Assembly (NCBI RefSeq): GCF_029946005.1
Contig: NZ_JAQSDR010000040.1
Coordinates: 1 to 64,000, forward strand
Reading direction: 5' to 3'
Origin: Aquabacterium sp.
Lineage (GTDB): Bacteria; Pseudomonadota; Gammaproteobacteria; Burkholderiales; Burkholderiaceae_C
DNA length: 64,000 nt
This document shows positions 1-8,805 of the stretch, in pieces. The translations under genes and the position numbers were made by a program. The notes under the pieces were generated by a model. That model was not told where the DNA came from and did not search any database. It saw only the letters and a program-made list of their open reading frames with translations. Within the stretch, counting starts at the first letter, position 1. Every line of letters begins with the position of its first letter.

Positions 1-3000
1 TGATCGTGGGCGTGGCATCGTTGGTGATGCCGTCGCCCTTGGTGCCGCTGTCGGAAGCGGGGTCCAGTTGCGCGGTCAAAACTGACGGAGGTGTGGTGTC
101 GATGATGGCGCTGTCGGTGCCGGTGGCACCCAGGTTGCCCGCCACATCCTTGACTTGGGCAGTCACCGTCAGGGTGCTGCCTTCGCCAGGGTTGGTGATG
201 CCAGGCACGGACACACTGCCCTTGTCAATGTCGGCTTGCGTCAGCAAGATCGGAGCTTGGGCCGCACCATTGGCGCTGACCAGCAGGCTGTCGCCCGCCT
301 TGGCCGTGGCAGGCAGGGCCACCGAGACGTCGATGTTGCCGCTCAGTTCGGCCTTGTTGATGAAGCCGTCGTTGTTGCTGTCTTCACCGATCGTGACGAT
401 GGGCGCGCCAGGCACGCCCAGTTGCAGGCGGGCAGCGTCGATAACCGGTCCTGCGCTATTGCCCGCCGCGTCCACGATGCTGGCCGTGGACACGAAGTCG
501 GTGTTGTCGGCCGTGGGGTTGAATTTCAGGTCCACAAAGCCAGCAGACAGTTGCGCAGCGCTCAAGGTGATCACTTGCGCCACATTGCCCGAGCCAGTCA
601 CGCTCAGGGTGTCGCCTGCGGCAGCCCCGGCTGGCAGGGTGACCCGCACGCCGATGGTGTTGTCGGTCAACTCGGCCTTGCTGATGTAGCCGTCGTTGTT
701 GCCATCGGTGGTGATGGCGATGCCCAGGCCGGTGTAGTTCGTTGTGTCGATCCTGGCGCTGTCAGTGCCGGGCGCACTGCTGTTGCCAGCGGTGTCCACG
801 ATGAGGGCGGTCACCGTCATGGTCGTGCCTTCGGCGGCTGGCGTGAAGCTGGTGCTCACGAAGCCGTTGGCCTTGTCTTGCGCCGTGATCGTCACGTCAT
901 TGGTCACGCCACCGGAGGTGACTTTGACCACATCGCCGATGTTGACCTGGGCCGAGGTGAAGGCCACTTTGACGTCCACATTGCCGTTCAGCTCGGCCTT
1001 GTTGATGAAGCCGTCGTTGTTGGCATCTTCCGTGATCGTCACGGTGGGCGCTGCGCCATTGTTGGGCACGCCCGTGTCGATGTTCAGCGGGACGGTGGTT
1101 TGCGTGGTGTTGCCTGCGGCATCCGTCTCGGTGACTTGGGCTTGGCCCGTCGTGCCGTTGGGGATGTCTTGCGTGGGTGTGACCGTCCAGGTGCCGTTGG
1201 GCAACACGGTGGTGGTCAGCACTTCGCCAGTGCCAGGCATGGTCACCTTGATCTGCGCGCCGGGGTCGCCTGTGCCACTGATCGTGGGCGTGGCATCGTT
1301 GGTGATGCCGTCGCCCTTGGTACCGCTGTCGGAAGCGGGGTCCAGTTGCGCGGTCAGGATGGCTGGCGGTGTCGTATCGATGATGGCGCTGTCGGTGCCG
1401 GTGGCACCCAGGTTGCCCGCCACGTCCTTGACTTGGGCCGTCACCGTCAAGGTGCTGCCTTCGCCAGGGTTGGTGATGCCAGGCACGGACACGCTGCCCT
1501 TGTCAATGTCGGCTTGTGTCAGCACGATTGGCGTTTGCGCGGCGCCATTGGCGCTGACCAGCAGGCTGTCGCCCGCCTTGGCCGTGGCAGGCAGGGCCAC
1601 CGAGACGTCGATGTTGCCGCTCAGTTCGGCCTTGTTGATGAAGCCGTCGTTGTTGCTGTCTTCACCGATCGTGACGATGGGCGCGCCAGGCACGCCCAGT
1701 TGCAGGCGGGCAGCGTCGATAACCGGTCCTGCGCTATTGCCCGCCGCGTCCACGATGCTGGCCGTGGACACGAAGTCGGTGTTGTCGGCCGTGGGGTTGA
1801 ATTTCAGGTCCACAAAGCCAGCAGACAGTTGCGCAGCGCTCAAGGTGATCACTTGCGCCACATTGCCCGAGCCAGTCACGCTCAGGGTGTCGCCTGCGGC
1901 AGCCCCGGCTGGCAGGGTGACCCGCACGCCGATGGTGTTGTCGGTCAACTCGGCCTTGCTGATGTAGCCGTCGTTGTTGCCATCGGTGGTGATGCTGATG
2001 CCCAGGCCGGTGTAGCTCGTTGTGTCGATTTTGGCGCTGTCAGTGCCCGTGGCACCCAGGTTGCCCGCCACATCCTTGAATTGCGCCGTCACCGTCAAGG
2101 TACCGCCATCGCCTGGGCTGGTCACGCCAGGAATGGCCACGCTGTGGTTGTCGATGTCAGCCTGCGTCAGAACGATCGGCGCCTGGTTGGCACCGTTGAT
2201 GCTCACCAGCAAACTGTCGCCCGCTTTGGCTGTGCCGGGCAGGTCGATCTGCACGCCGATGGCGCTGCTGGCGCCTTGTTCGGCTTGGTTGATGTAGCCG
2301 TCGTTGTTGGCGTCCGTGGTGATGGTCACCTTGGGTGCCAAGATGTCGTCGGTGGCGATGATGGCGTGGTCGCTGACCACCGCAGATTGGTTGCCCGCCG
2401 CATCGCTCACTTGCGCCGTGGCCACCAGATCGGTGCCACTGGTCGGAGCCGTCAGGCTGATTTGCACCTGGCCCGCGTCGATTTGCGCTTGCGTCAGGAC
2501 AATGGTTTGCGGGGCATTGCCGGTGGCCGTGATGCTCAGCGCATCGCCTGCGGCCGCATCAACCGGCAACTTGACTTGTGCCGTGACCTGGCTGCCGCCC
2601 GCCAACTCGACCTGGTTGATGAAGCCATCGTCGTTCGCATCGGTGCTGAGGCTGATGCTCAGACCCGTGAGCGTGCTCAGGTCCAGCTTGGCGGCATCGC
2701 TGCCGGTGGCACTGACATTGCCCGCCGAATCTTCGATGTGAGAGTTCACCGTCATCGTCGTGCCGTTGGCGGGCGCGGTGAAGGTCGTGTTGACAAAGCC
2801 GTTGGCCCTGTCTTGCGCCGTGATGACGATGTCATTGGTCACGCCACCAGAGGTGATCTTGACCACGTCGCCCACGCTCACCTGCGCTGGCGTGAAGGCC
2901 ACCTTGACGTCCACATTGCCGTTCAGCTCGGCCTTGTTGATGAAGCCGTCGTTGTTGGCATCTTCCGTGATCGTCACGGTGGGCGCTGCGCCATTGTTGG

Positions 3001-5020
3001 GCACGCCCGTGTCGATGTTCAGCGGGACGGTGGTTTGCGTGGTGTTGCCTGCGGCATCCGTCTCGGTGACTTGGGCTTGGCCCGTCGTGCCGTTGGGGAT
3101 GTCTTGCGTGGGTGTGACCGTCCAGGTGCCGTTGGGCAACACGGTGGTGGTCAGCACTTCGCCAGTGCCAGGCATGGTCACCTTGATCTGCGCGCCGGGG
3201 TCGCCTGTGCCACTGATCGTGGGCGTGGCATCGTTGGTGATGCCGTCGCCCTTGGTGCCGCTGTCGGAAGCGGGGTCCAGCTGCGCGGTCAGGACTGACG
3301 GAGGTGTGGTGTCGATGACCGCGCTGTCGGTGCCGGTGGCACCCAGGTTGCCCGCCACGTCCTTGACTTGGGCCGTCACCGTCAAGGTGCTGCCTTCGCC
3401 AGGGTTGGTGATGCCAGGCACGGACACGCTGCCCTTGTCAATGTCGGCTTGTGTCAGCACGATTGGCGTTTGCGCGGCGCCATTGGCGCTGACCAGCAGG
3501 CTGTCGCCCGCCTTGGCCGTGGCAGGCAGGGCCACTGAGACGTCGATGTTGCCGTTCAGCTCCACTTTGTTGATGTAGCCGTCGTCATTGGCATCTTCGC
3601 CAATAGTGACCTTGGGCGCCAAAATGTCATCGGTCGCGATGACGGCATGGTCGCTGACCACGGCGGACTGGTTGCCCGCCGCATCGCTCACTTGGGCTGT
3701 GACCACCAGATCAGTGCCACTGGCCAGAGCGACAACGCTCACTTGCACCTGGCCCGCATCAATGTGCGACTGGGTGAGCGTGATGGTTTGTGGCGCACTG
3801 CCCGTGCTGGTGACGGTCAGCAAATCGCCAGCCACGGCGTCACTCGGCAGCTTGACCCGTGCATCGGCCGTCTGGGCACCTGCCAGTTCGCTCTGGTTGA
3901 TGAAGCCATCGTCATTCGCATCGGTGGTGAGGCTGATGCTCAGCCCAGTCAGCGTGCTCAGGTCCAGCTTGGCGGTATCGCTGCCGGTGGCACTGCGGTT
4001 GCCGGCAGCATCTTCGATGTGCGAGATCACCGTCATCGTCGTGCCGTTGGCGGGCGCGGTGAAGCTCGTGGCGACAAAGCCATTGGCTTTGTTTTGCGCC
4101 GTGATGCTCACTTCATTGGTCACGCCACCGGAGGTGACCTTGACCACATCGCCTACGCTCACTTGCGCTGGCGTGAACGCCACTTTGACATCCACGTTGC
4201 CGGTCAACTCGGCCTTGTTGATGAAGCCGTCGTTGTTGGCGTCTTCCGTGATCGTCACAGTCGGCGCAGCGCCGTTGTTGGGCACGCTCGTGTCAATGCT
4301 CAGAGGGACCGTGGTTTGCGTGGCATTGCCAGCCGCATCGGTCTCAGTGACCTGAACCAGGCCCGTCGTGCCGTTGGGGATGTTTTGCGTGGGCGTGACC
4401 GTCCAGGTTCCGTTGGGCAGGACCGTGGTGGTCAGCACTTCATTCGTGCCAGGCATGGTCACCTTGATCTGCGCGCCAGGGTCGCCCGTGCCGCTGATCG
4501 TCGGAGTGGCGTCGTTGGTGATGCCGTCGCCCTTGGTGCCGCTGTCGGACGAGGGGTCCAACTGGGCCGTCAGGATGGCTGGCGGTGTCGTGTCCTCGGC
4601 TGCCGGATACAAAGGCTGTTCGGCCGAGGCCAGCGGTGCCGTGGGGGCACCGCGTTCTGTGCTGTATTGGTATTCCTGACCAGTGACGGCTTCGGAAACC
4701 CGGTCAACGCGCAGGCCAGGCAGCAATCCGCCACTGCCGCCGCCTTGCAAGCCGGCGGCGGTGTTGAAATCCAACTCGTCGTTGTTCAGGCCGGTGATGA
4801 CCTTGTCGGTGTCGGCAGCGGCCAGCTTGGCCTTCAGCAACACCGTGGGGCCGTCATCGGAGGTGATTTTGACGATGCCGTCCTGACTCGTCAGGATCGC
4901 CTCCCCCCCCTCGATGTGGTCACCAACTTTGACCGGCACGAGCTTGCCATTGGGCAGGTGATAAAACGCCTTGCCCCAAACAGCGACGACGGTACCGGCG
5001 GATTGACTCAGGATCGGCAT
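1..5020 (-). CDS. Giant LapA-like repeat adhesin, N-terminal part (partial)
   Basis: This is the first 1673 codons of a very large secreted adhesin; no stop occurs before the left edge. Residues 1-about 120 (start MPILSQSAGTVVAVWGKAFY) match the retention module that holds LapA-type adhesins in the outer membrane. A TAAG sequence at residues 87-90 (DFNTAAGLQGGG) is the known recognition form of the LapG periplasmic protease. From about residue 145 the protein is tandem bacterial Ig-like modules. One type carries SDSGTKGDGITNDATPTISG; another ends in a perfect 12-residue EF-hand loop such as DANNDGFINKAEL. Eleven such loops are visible, spaced about 107 residues. Proteins of this family are exported by a type I system and mediate surface attachment and biofilm formation. 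The C-terminal secretion signal and the transporter genes would lie outside the window. The start is the first ATG; the Shine-Dalgarno sequence is weak. Confidence 0.9.
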   Translation of the reverse strand, partial: MPILSQSAGTVVAVWGKAFYHLPNGKLVPVKVGDHIEGGEAILTSQDGIVKITSDDGPTVLLKAKLAAADTDKVITGLNNDELDFNTAAGLQGGGSGGLLPGLRVDRVSEAVTGQEYQYSTERGAPTAPLASAEQPLYPAAEDTTPPAILTAQLDPSSDSGTKGDGITNDATPTISGTGDPGAQIKVTMPGTNEVLTTTVLPNGTWTVTPTQNIPNGTTGLVQVTETDAAGNATQTTVPLSIDTSVPNNGAAPTVTITEDANNDGFINKAELTGNVDVKVAFTPAQVSVGDVVKVTSGGVTNEVSITAQNKANGFVATSFTAPANGTTMTVISHIEDAAGNRSATGSDTAKLDLSTLTGLSISLTTDANDDGFINQSELAGAQTADARVKLPSDAVAGDLLTVTSTGSAPQTITLTQSHIDAGQVQVSVVALASGTDLVVTAQVSDAAGNQSAVVSDHAVIATDDILAPKVTIGEDANDDGYINKVELNGNIDVSVALPATAKAGDSLLVSANGAAQTPIVLTQADIDKGSVSVPGITNPGEGSTLTVTAQVKDVAGNLGATGTDSAVIDTTPPSVLTAQLDPASDSGTKGDGITNDATPTISGTGDPGAQIKVTMPGTGEVLTTTVLPNGTWTVTPTQDIPNGTTGQAQVTETDAAGNTTQTTVPLNIDTGVPNNGAAPTVTITEDANNDGFINKAELNGNVDVKVAFTPAQVSVGDVVKITSGGVTNDIVITAQDRANGFVNTTFTAPANGTTMTVNSHIEDSAGNVSATGSDAAKLDLSTLTGLSISLSTDANDDGFINQVELAGGSQVTAQVKLPVDAAAGDALSITATGNAPQTIVLTQAQIDAGQVQISLTAPTSGTDLVATAQVSDAAGNQSAVVSDHAIIATDDILAPKVTITTDANNDGYINQAEQGASSAIGVQIDLPGTAKAGDSLLVSINGANQAPIVLTQADIDNHSVAIPGVTSPGDGGTLTVTAQFKDVAGNLGATGTDSAKIDTTSYTGLGISITTDGNNDGYISKAELTDNTIGVRVTLPAGAAAGDTLSVTGSGNVAQVITLSAAQLSAGFVDLKFNPTADNTDFVSTASIVDAAGNSAGPVIDAARLQLGVPGAPIVTIGEDSNNDGFINKAELSGNIDVSVALPATAKAGDSLLVSANGAAQTPIVLTQADIDKGSVSVPGITNPGEGSTLTVTAQVKDVAGNLGATGTDSAIIDTTPPAILTAQLDPASDSGTKGDGITNDATPTISGTGDPGAQIKVTMPGTGEVLTTTVLPNGTWTVTPTQDIPNGTTGQAQVTETDAAGNTTQTTVPLNIDTGVPNNGAAPTVTITEDANNDGFINKAELNGNVDVKVAFTSAQVNIGDVVKVTSGGVTNDVTITAQDKANGFVSTSFTPAAEGTTMTVTALIVDTAGNSSAPGTDSARIDTTNYTGLGIAITTDGNNDGYISKAELTDNTIGVRVTLPAGAAAGDTLSVTGSGNVAQVITLSAAQLSAGFVDLKFNPTADNTDFVSTASIVDAAGNSAGPVIDAARLQLGVPGAPIVTIGEDSNNDGFINKAELSGNIDVSVALPATAKAGDSLLVSANGAAQAPILLTQADIDKGSVSVPGITNPGEGSTLTVTAQVKDVAGNLGATGTDSAIIDTTPPSVLTAQLDPASDSGTKGDGITNDATPTI
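1545..1994 (-). repeat. 450-bp direct repeat, second copy (first copy 267-716)
   Basis: Read base by base, 267-716 and 1545-1994 appear identical, while the flanking modules differ. Such identity inside an otherwise diverged array points to recent duplication or gene conversion. Confidence 0.8.
2905..3255 (-). repeat. About 350-bp direct repeat, second copy (first copy 970-1320)
   Basis: 970-1320 and 2905-3255 appear identical, with mismatches just outside each end (for example cttggtacc against cttggtgcc). The 1935-bp offset keeps the reading frame. Confidence 0.75.
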
Positions 5021-5108
5021 GACAAGCCCAGTTGAACAGTTGGTAACACTTCAAGTGTACCGTCCAGAGCCTTACGCTTAACTGCATTCAACCCCCGATA
5101 TAGGCGGC

Positions 5109-5167
5109 ATAAGTCACAAGTAAGCGGGCTATTTGAGTAGATAAGGCACGTGATTTTCGTGACTTAT
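5109..5167. promoter_or_regulatory. Inverted repeat upstream of the adhesin gene
   Basis: ATAAGTCAC at 5109-5117 and its exact complement GTGACTTAT at 5159-5167 are separated by 41 bases. They lie 90-150 bp upstream of the adhesin start, where a paired regulator site would be expected. The cognate regulator is unknown. Confidence 0.3.
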
Positions 5168-5248
5168 TTGGCATATTTCATCCAGTGCAGCGCGCAGCAA
5201 TGCCGGCAGGTCAGCTTTGACCGCCAAAGACAGGGGGGAATATGGAGG

Positions 5249-5680
5249 TCAGCGGCTGGCGAGCGTCAGCACGCGGTCGATGTAGGCTGGGCCGTCAAAT
5301 GGCAAGCCGGAACGCTGGGAGTTCCACACCATCTCCCCCAAAGCTTCCATGACTTCATGATGAGCGTCATGCAACGAAGCCCGGCTTTGCGCCAAACGCT
5401 GCACAGCCGCACGGATGCCCGGCGGTTGGTCGATGCTGACCTGCTCGGTGATCGACAAGTGCATGGACAGGTGCAGAAAGGGGTTGGTGCGCCCGCCTTC
5501 CACGGCATACACCGCCTTGACCGCTGACTCGGCATCGGCGAGGTCAGTGTGGTACTCGGGATGCTGGGCCGCCCAGTCGGTGGCCTGCAATTCCAGCGGG
5601 GTCAGAACCTGCCCGGCCTCGTGCTTGGCCCACGCCTCGCAGAAAAACCGCCGAACCTGGTCCTGACTGGGGGCAAACAT
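5249..5680 (-). CDS. DUF1841 family protein
   Basis: A 143-residue cytoplasmic protein with the hallmarks of DUF1841, a family of unknown function common in beta- and gammaproteobacteria. Recognisable pieces are the N-terminus FAPSQDQVRRFFCEAW, the central RTNPFLHLSMHLSITEQ and the C-terminal HHEVMEALGEMVWNSQRSG. Several conserved histidines and acidic residues are present, but no catalytic mechanism is established. It lies only 6 bp downstream of the FKBP gene on the same strand, so the two are probably co-transcribed. Length is normal for the family. Family membership is secure; function is unknown. Confidence 0.85.
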   Translation of the reverse strand: MFAPSQDQVRRFFCEAWAKHEAGQVLTPLELQATDWAAQHPEYHTDLADAESAVKAVYAVEGGRTNPFLHLSMHLSITEQVSIDQPPGIRAAVQRLAQSRASLHDAHHEVMEALGEMVWNSQRSGLPFDGPAYIDRVLTLASR

Positions 5681-5686
5681 GATTGA

Positions 5687-6040
5687 TCAGACCGCCAGCA
5701 GATCGACTTCAAACAGCAAGGTGGCATTGGGGGGGATCACGCCGCCAGCGCCACGGGCACCGTAGCCCAGCTCGGGCGGGATGACCAAGGTGCGCGTGCC
5801 GCCCACTTTCATGCCTTGCACACCCTCGTCCCAGCCACGGATCACATGACCCGCGCCGAGCGGAAACTCGAAGGGATCGTTGCGATCCTTGCTGGAGTCG
5901 AACTTGGCCCCCTTGACGCCACCTTCGTACAACCAACCGGTGTAGTGCACGGAAACGTAAGTGCCGGCCTGAGCGACTTCGCCCTCGCCTTCAACGGTGT
6001 CTTCATATTGCAGGCCGGAAGGGGTGGTGGTGACAGGCAT
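5687..6040 (-). CDS. FKBP-type peptidyl-prolyl cis-trans isomerase
   Basis: A 117-residue single-domain FKBP that catalyses cis-trans isomerisation of X-Pro bonds during protein folding. Conserved FKBP elements in order are VHYTGWL, KFDSS, FEFPLG, VIRGWDEG, PPELGYG and IPPNATLLFEV, which cover the active-site pocket. There is no signal peptide or membrane segment, so it should be cytoplasmic. An upstream TTG could extend it by five residues, but GAAAGGA lies about 8 bases before the ATG at 6040, and family members begin at this methionine. It is the first gene of a likely two-gene unit with the DUF1841 gene. Confidence 0.93.
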   Translation of the reverse strand: MPVTTTPSGLQYEDTVEGEGEVAQAGTYVSVHYTGWLYEGGVKGAKFDSSKDRNDPFEFPLGAGHVIRGWDEGVQGMKVGGTRTLVIPPELGYGARGAGGVIPPNATLLFEVDLLAV

Positions 6041-6235
6041 GGCAAATCCTTTCAACTGTCCTGGAAGAAAAATAGAGGCCAGAGTCTAACCGCTGAGCTC
6101 TGGCCATTAACGCCGTAGGGTGTGATCCCTGATATCGGCCTCCTGCGGCTCTGTCGTAAAATGGGTCACGTCGCGTGCTCTATTTCAATTGCGCACAAGC
6201 GACCGTCATGCAATCACAATCAGGGAACACACAAA

Positions 6236-7159
6236 ATGCGCCATGCCATCGTTCAATCCATGCCTGTTCTGGCCATGCTGGCCGCCCTTTCGCAACAGGT
6301 CATGGCCGCGCCCGTCGCGGAAGCCCGGGTCGAACTGACCAATCTGCGCTACCAGCTGACCGACCTGAACCCGAACGATGGCATCGCCCCCAACTTGGTT
6401 TTCACGGGGCCCTCGTATCCAGGCCAGCTCTCCACGGTGCTGCTTGTCAGCAACATCACTTCCAATGGAAACGAAACGCTTTCGGGCGCGCTCCAGCGCC
6501 TCGATCTGACGGGGCTGCCCTTCAGCCCGCAAAACACCGGATCCCTGAGCGTTGGCGGCGTGAACGCCAGCGCAACCAAAACCATCGACGGGCAATCCGC
6601 TCACAGCGCCATTGATGCACAGAATGTCAACAATCTCCTGGCGCTTTACCCGAACAACCTGCTGACCTACTACTCCCAGGGTGCCAGCACGTCAGGCATC
6701 AGTGATGCGGCCTTCACCCTGTCGCCCGGCACCAAGGTTGAATTCTTTGTCGATGTGGACATGGCCACGACCTTGGACGCTGCCGCCATCCAGCCCCTCA
6801 CAAACGGGCTTTTCAGCGGCACCGGAAACCTGCGAGTCGGCACCCAGGCCAGCATCAACGGCGGCATCCGTTTTTTGGATCTCAGCGACTTCGACACCTT
6901 TTACAACTACCGGGGACAGTCCTACACCTTCAGCAATGCCGGCGTCCAGTTGAACAGTGAGGTCAACCAGGTGAGCGATTTCCACCTGGTGCTGACCAAT
7001 GCCAGCAACGCGACCAAGACCGGAGAGTTGAGGCTCACAGTCGGGGCCGCCCAGGGCCTGGCGCTGACCGGTCCGGTGCCCGAACCAGGCACCCTGGCGT
7101 TGCAAGCGCTGGGCCTGCTGGGCGTGGCCGGTGTCGTTAGCCGCCACCGTCGACGCTGA
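6236..7159 (+). CDS. PEP-CTERM sorting domain protein
   Basis: A 307-residue exported protein. Residues 1-about 26 form a signal peptide ending near VMAAP. The body is rich in Asn, Thr, Ser and Gly and has no recognised enzymatic motif. The C-terminus has the full PEP-CTERM signal: VPEPGTLAL, a short hydrophobic helix, then basic SRHRRR. In such proteins exosortase recognises the signal, cleaves it and delivers the protein to the surface or the extracellular polymer. No exosortase gene is visible here. The chosen ATG gives a proper signal peptide; an upstream in-frame start at 6122 would put 38 non-signal residues in front. The gene stands alone between the FKBP unit and the urt operon. Confidence 0.85.
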   Translation: MRHAIVQSMPVLAMLAALSQQVMAAPVAEARVELTNLRYQLTDLNPNDGIAPNLVFTGPSYPGQLSTVLLVSNITSNGNETLSGALQRLDLTGLPFSPQNTGSLSVGGVNASATKTIDGQSAHSAIDAQNVNNLLALYPNNLLTYYSQGASTSGISDAAFTLSPGTKVEFFVDVDMATTLDAAAIQPLTNGLFSGTGNLRVGTQASINGGIRFLDLSDFDTFYNYRGQSYTFSNAGVQLNSEVNQVSDFHLVLTNASNATKTGELRLTVGAAQGLALTGPVPEPGTLALQALGLLGVAGVVSRHRRR

Positions 7160-7192
7160 ATCCAGCGCGAACGCGTCCGGCCGACGGGGTCA

Positions 7193-7897
7193 TCAGATCG
7201 ACATCAGTTGCCGCACACCATCGGCCTCCATGTCCGCCCCTCGGCCGCGCTTGATGATTTCGCCCCGTTCCATGACCAGGTATTGGTCGGCCAGTTCAGC
7301 GGCGAAGTCGTAAAACTGCTCCACCAGCACCACGGCCATCTTCTGGCCGTTCAATCCCTCGTCGGCCAGTTTGCGGATGGCGCGGCCGATGTCTTTGATG
7401 ATGCTGGGCTGGATGCCTTCGGTCGGCTCGTCCAGGATCAGCAGTTTGGGGCCTGCCGCCAGCGCGCGGGCAATGGCCAGCTGCTGCTGCTGCCCGCCCG
7501 ACAGGTCACCGCCGCGGCGGTGCAACATCTGCTTGAGCACGGGGAAGAGCTCAAACAACTGCTCGGGCAAGGGGGTACTGCCCGGCTTGCTGGCCAGCCC
7601 CATCTGCAGGTTTTCTTCGACCGTGAGGCGGCCGAAGATTTCGCGGCCCTGCGGCACATAGCCCACGCCCAGCCGCACGCGCTCGTAGGGCTTGAGCTTG
7701 TCGATGGCCTGCCCATCCAGCTTGATCGAGCCGGATTTGATGGAGACGACGCCCATCAGGCTTTTCAGCAAGGTGGTCTTGCCAACACCATTGCGGCCCA
7801 GCACCACCGTGACCTCGCCCAGCTTGGCCTCGAAACCCAGGCCACGCAGGATGTGAGAGCCGCCGTAGTACTGATTGACTTGTTCAACATTCAACAT
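7193..7897 (-). CDS. urtE: Urea ABC transporter ATP-binding subunit UrtE
   Basis: A 234-residue ATPase of the branched-chain amino acid/urea importer class (LivF-like). Walker A is GRNGVGKTT, the signature LSGGQQQQLAIARAL and Walker B LLILDEPTEG. The following IQPSIIKDIG is characteristic of UrtE rather than LivF. It pairs with UrtD at the membrane to power urea uptake through UrtB and UrtC. It is the last gene of urtABCDE, 8 bp after urtD. Length is normal. Confidence 0.96.
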   Translation of the reverse strand: MLNVEQVNQYYGGSHILRGLGFEAKLGEVTVVLGRNGVGKTTLLKSLMGVVSIKSGSIKLDGQAIDKLKPYERVRLGVGYVPQGREIFGRLTVEENLQMGLASKPGSTPLPEQLFELFPVLKQMLHRRGGDLSGGQQQQLAIARALAAGPKLLILDEPTEGIQPSIIKDIGRAIRKLADEGLNGQKMAVVLVEQFYDFAAELADQYLVMERGEIIKRGRGADMEADGVRQLMSI

Positions 7898-7905
7898 AGG
7901 TTTGC

Positions 7906-8805
7906 TCAGCGGCCCAAATAGACTTCGACGACTTTGTCATTGGCCTGCACATCGGCCAGCGTGCCTTCGGCCAGCACCGAGCCTTCGTGCAGCACCGTCA
8001 CCTTTTTCCGGGCGGCGTTCTTGCCTTGCGTGGTCAATTCGTTGATGAACTTCATGTCGTGCTCGACCACCACCAGCGAGTGCGAACCCTCTTCTTCCAG
8101 CGACAGGAACAGTTCGGCCGTGCGTTCGGTTTCTTCGTCGGTCATGCCCGCCACAGGCTCGTCCAGCAGCAGCAGCTTGGGGTCCTGCATCAGCAGCATG
8201 CCGATTTCCAGCCATTGTTTCTGGCCGTGCGACAGCAAGCCAGCCGTGCGCTGGGCCTGGTCTCGCAGGTGGATCAGCTTGAGCATCTCGCCGATGCGGT
8301 CGAGTTGTTCGCTGTTCAACTTGAAGAACACCGAGGCGCGGGCGCGGCGATCGGCCTTCAAGGCCAGCTCCAGGTTCTCGAACACGCTGAGCTGCTCGAA
8401 CACCGTGGGCTTTTGGAACTTGCGGCCGATGCCGATGCGGGCGATTTCGTTCTCGCGCATGGCCAGCAGGTCGATGGTCGAGCCAAAGAAGGCCGACCCG
8501 GAATCCGGCTTGGTCTTGCCCGTGATGACGTCCATCATCGTGGTCTTGCCCGCGCCGTTGGGGCCGATGATGCAACGCATCTCGCCCGCCGCGATGTTCA
8601 AGCACAGCTTGTTCAGCGCCCTGAAACCATCGAAGCTCACAGTGATGTCGTCCACATAAAGGATCGAACCGTGGGCCAGATCGACCTGGTCGGGCACCAG
8701 CACGCGACCGTAGCTGACCTCGCGGCCGCCAGATTCGCTCAACACAGGCAGGCCCTTGGCCTTGTTCAGGGCTTGCACCCCGGCTTCCATCAGATCGGGC
8801 GTCAT
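7906..8805 (-). CDS. urtD: Urea ABC transporter ATP-binding subunit UrtD
   Basis: A 299-residue ATPase (LivG-like). It shows Walker A GPNGAGKTT, the modified signature LSHGQKQWLEIG and Walker B LLLLDEPVAGM; the HGQKQWLEIG variant is typical of UrtD. An N-terminal stretch of about 45 residues precedes the nucleotide-binding core, somewhat longer than in minimal LivG proteins. It forms the ATPase heterodimer with UrtE. Its start codon overlaps the urtC stop in a TCAT (ATGA on the coding strand) at 8802-8805, implying translational coupling. Confidence 0.96.
   Translation of the reverse strand: MTPDLMEAGVQALNKAKGLPVLSESGGREVSYGRVLVPDQVDLAHGSILYVDDITVSFDGFRALNKLCLNIAAGEMRCIIGPNGAGKTTMMDVITGKTKPDSGSAFFGSTIDLLAMRENEIARIGIGRKFQKPTVFEQLSVFENLELALKADRRARASVFFKLNSEQLDRIGEMLKLIHLRDQAQRTAGLLSHGQKQWLEIGMLLMQDPKLLLLDEPVAGMTDEETERTAELFLSLEEEGSHSLVVVEHDMKFINELTTQGKNAARKKVTVLHEGSVLAEGTLADVQANDKVVEVYLGR

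Larger units (their letters stand above)
1..4620 (-). repeat. Higher-order tandem repeat array in the adhesin gene
   Basis: The Ig-like module with the sequence atcgtgggcgtggcatcg on the plus strand recurs at 3, 1281, 3216 and, with changes, 4497. The intervals are 1278, 1935 and 1281 bp, all multiples of three. Between these anchors lie 3, 5 and 3 EF-hand-bearing modules, so the array has a two-level periodicity. Confidence 0.85.

Noticed and set aside
155..3298. A 1047-codon open frame on the plus strand across the adhesin region
   Set aside because: It is antisense to the adhesin and has the low-complexity His, Gly, Arg, Val composition of a shadow; its repetition comes from the repeated DNA.
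1..4620. Possible CRISPR or satellite array
   Set aside because: The repeats are long coding modules in multiples of three with amino acid conservation, not short repeats with unique spacers.
6041..6055. TTG start for the FKBP gene
   Set aside because: The TTG lies inside the Shine-Dalgarno of the ATG at 6040.
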